Assembly (NCBI GenBank): GCA_947683625.1
Contig: CANTUR010000669.1
Location: forward strand, 768,501-832,500
Reading direction: 5' to 3'
DNA: 64,000 bases
DNA from: Mallotus nudiflorus
Taxonomy: Eukaryota > Streptophyta > Magnoliopsida > Malpighiales > Euphorbiaceae
The notes under the pieces were generated by a model that was given only the letters and a program-made list of their open reading frames with translations, did no database searches and was not told the origin of the DNA. Below, piece by piece: positions 62,069 to 64,000 of the stretch (its first letter is position 1; each line of letters opens with the position of its first letter). The translations under genes and the position numbers were made by a program.

Positions 62069-62475
62069 ATGATGATGAGTCGTAGGATTTGTTTTTTCAT
62101 ATTACTCTGTATATGCTTAGTATCTTTGATACAAGATGGTTCAGCCATGATTTTATCTTGTGATACAAATTGTTTTTGCTTTCCAAGTTGGAGAAGAAGT
62201 TTCAATTTCAAGAAAGAGATAAAGTTTGTCAATGCATATGCAATTGCCAACAAGATGATTCTAAAAACACTCTCATACTCCTCCAAAACACAAGTCATCA
62301 CTATCTTCTCATCATTATAAATACAAATCACCACCATCTTCTCCTCTAACTATAGATATTGAAAAGTGTTAGACAATTGGTCTCAAGATTGGTGAATGTG
62401 CGATTCAAGCTATTGGTAACATAGTTTCACCTGGCCTTAAAATCGGTAAAACATGTTGTAAACAGCATAGAAAGT
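62069..62475 (+). pseudogene. Small secreted Cys-rich protein, broken (prolamin-like/ECA1-like)
   Basis: The first part (62069-62320) starts MMMSRRICFFILLCICLVS, a clear signal peptide with likely cleavage after DGSA near residue 26, then SCDTNCFCFP. The frame ends at TAA 62318. A second part in another frame (about 62328-62475) reads SPPSSPLTIDIEKC, a TAG stop, then TIGLKIGECAIQAIG and PGLKIGKTCCKQHRK with a final TAG. The spacing C-x8-C-x13-GLKIGKTCC resembles the prolamin-like domain of ECA1/EC1-type secreted proteins, in which Cys pairs form disulphides outside the cell. Two similar 30-base stretches near 62290 and 62322 (CATCACTATCTTCTC and CACCACCATCTTCTC) suggest a small duplication that broke the frame. 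An intron is less likely because the second part also has an internal stop. Family assignment is inference. Confidence 0.45.
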
Positions 62476-62479
62476 AGGG

Positions 62480-62869
62480 TGTAGATCATGGATTTAAATA
62501 ATGGTATCATGATCCATTTCAGTATCAATAACGGTGTAACGATATCGAATTAAATCGGATCGATTCAGACTGTATCGTTCGGTGCTGCTGTAAAAAATGC
62601 ATCATATTAATAAAAAATGCAAAATAAACTTTTACATCTAATATAATAAGTTAAGAATTACTTAAACAATATATAGTTGCACTAAAAAAATATACATTTT
62701 AAAAAATAAGAAATATAATATAAAAATTATTATTTACTATAATAAAAAAAGACATAAAAGAGTACTTTAAAGTTTTAATATATATATATAATTATTTTAT
62801 ATTAATATGATATTATTACAAAATTTTTAATAGATACAATAATAATAGAAATCACCACTAAAAAGAGTG
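62480..62869. other. AT-rich intergenic DNA
   Basis: No gene seen. The first part (62490-62600) has a run of short related phrases (GGTATCATGATCC, CGGTGTAACGATATCG, AAATCGGATCGATTC) that may be the end of an unrecognised repeat. Confidence 0.45.
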
Positions 62870-63396
62870 GTGTAGAGGATCTTGACTATTAGGCCAAACA
62901 TTATAATTATCAACATTTTGGTTGTTCATTTGAGATGAGAATAAGTTAAAAAATGAACTCCCTTCATTGATTGCAATAGAATGGCTTTGAAATTTAGGCA
63001 AATTACTGGGATAATTTTAAGAAGTATTCACTTAATTCTCAAATCTACTTGGATAACTTTGGTGTTGGTCTTGCTGATTCTAATTATTAGAGAGCATTCC
63101 ATAATATTATAGAGGATCAGATGGATTCATGTAATGACTGAACCCATAGTCTTAATTTGCAATAGTTGAAATAGAATTACTTTCACCTCCACTGATTTTG
63201 TATCCAAATTCATGTTGTCATAGTGCAAAATTGGATGGAATATTTGGAGAATCAAATGGATCAAAAAATGAAGGGATATCATTTGAATAATTGAAATCTT
63301 TATAATATCCATGGCTTATTCCAATTGGCCTATGATATCCACCACCATCATTATCACCACCACAACTATGACCATCCCATCATCATCATCATCATT

Positions 63397-63443
<47 letters not shown>

Positions 63444-64000
63444 TATTGTCATCATCATTATCATCACCAACACCAACACCACTACCACTACTACCATCAC
63501 CATTATCATTATCTTTATCACTTTCACCATTATCGCCTAAAGGAGAATTAACACTATATTTGAATAGAGGAGTCAAACCTAATTCTTGCTCAGTTACATC
63601 AATTGTAGGATCTTGTTCACCATTTTCATTATTCAACCAATCAAGATCCTATTTATCAAGTAAAGGAGCTTCTAATTCTTCCAACCATGGATTTAAAGGG
63701 TCATGCTCATAAAAAATATAAACTAAGTTGACCGGATTAAAAGCTTCCTCTAATTCTTTTTATGACTTCTGTATTGTATTTCGCAATTTCAACTTTATAT
63801 TATAGTGTATATAGACTAGATAGTGTAGTTTTTTGTACTTCAATATATTTCTAGTCTTTGTATGAATCAAGCTAAAATTTCTCTAATTCCTTTCATAATT
63901 TTTTACTGATGTTATTTGACTTAAGGCTCTTATGGTGATTTTTTGAAGTTCTGGTATTAACTCTCCAAAATTAATCCACCACTTAGCTACATCATCCAAC
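62870..64000 (-). pseudogene. hAT-type transposase, C-terminal part, decayed; runs off the window
   Basis: Read on the minus strand from the window edge: DDVAKWWINFGELIPELQKI, then RALSQITSVKNYERN, a TAG where the family has Trp, RNFSLIHTKTRNIL and KKLHYLVYIHYN. This is the C-terminal dimerisation domain of plant hAT transposases of the BED/DUF659 kind (consensus form CERNWS...HTKKRN). An acidic tail follows with an Asp run coded by GAT repeats (63377-63445), then scattered hAT-tail-like sequence down to about 62870 with several stops. The N-terminal BED finger and the rest of the catalytic domain would lie beyond 64000. It is not active as read. The left boundary is approximate. Confidence 0.72.
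63377..63445. repeat. (ATC)n microsatellite coding an Asp run on the minus strand
   Basis: More than twenty CAT/ATC units with few interruptions. It gives poly-Asp in the hAT frame, and poly-Ile or poly-Ser in plus-strand frames that are not genes. Confidence 0.9.

Noticed and set aside
63325..63540. Poly-Ile and poly-Ser frames on the plus strand
   Set aside because: They are the ATC microsatellite in different frames. The hAT-like sequence on the minus strand explains the region.

Overview
The window is nuclear DNA of an AT-rich flowering plant, most likely a eudicot. It carries one recognisable host gene with nine short exons and plant-type introns, surrounded by nested, mutated retrotransposons and AT-rich repeats. 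I cannot name the species. The only intact host gene is on the minus strand at 1466-8295. Its nine exons splice to a 340-residue multi-pass membrane protein of the NIPA (DUF803) magnesium-transporter family. One of its introns uses a GC-AG splice pair.

From about 8.3 to 26.8 kb there is non-coding DNA: a T-rich 3 kb stretch, an AT-rich tandem array, and a full-length Ty3/gypsy element (13711-25077, minus strand) inserted into that array with a clean 5-bp target duplication. This element has 3.2-kb LTRs, a tRNA-iMet primer site, gag and a full pol with a chromodomain-like tail. It is decayed by nonsense changes. From 26.8 to 37.5 kb come an L1-type LINE (minus), a 3.8-kb solo LTR with a perfect 5-bp duplication, a tRNA-derived SINE and a MITE with long inverted repeats and a probable 9-bp duplication.

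From 37.5 to 50.9 kb lies a second, older Ty3/gypsy element related to the first. Its gag is split by an unrelated 2.1-kb solo LTR. From 51 to 62.5 kb there is a duplicated host block (copies A and B), each ending in the same TATAAATA box. Copy A runs into an inverted copy of the AT-rich array. Copy B is split by a Tat-type Ty3/gypsy element whose gag C-terminus, pol and antisense extra ORF have been inverted relative to its LTR, primer site and gag N-terminus. Beyond copy B, 75 bp after the TATA box, is a broken gene for a small secreted Cys-rich protein that resembles the prolamin-like/ECA1 group. The window ends in the C-terminal part of a hAT transposase pseudogene carrying an expanded GAT/Asp repeat.

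The genes do not form a pathway. The useful content is the host gene model, the order of nested insertions, and two rearrangements: the inverted Tat element and the duplicated promoter block. All gene models are read by eye from the sequence. Element boundaries marked approximate have no target duplication to fix them.
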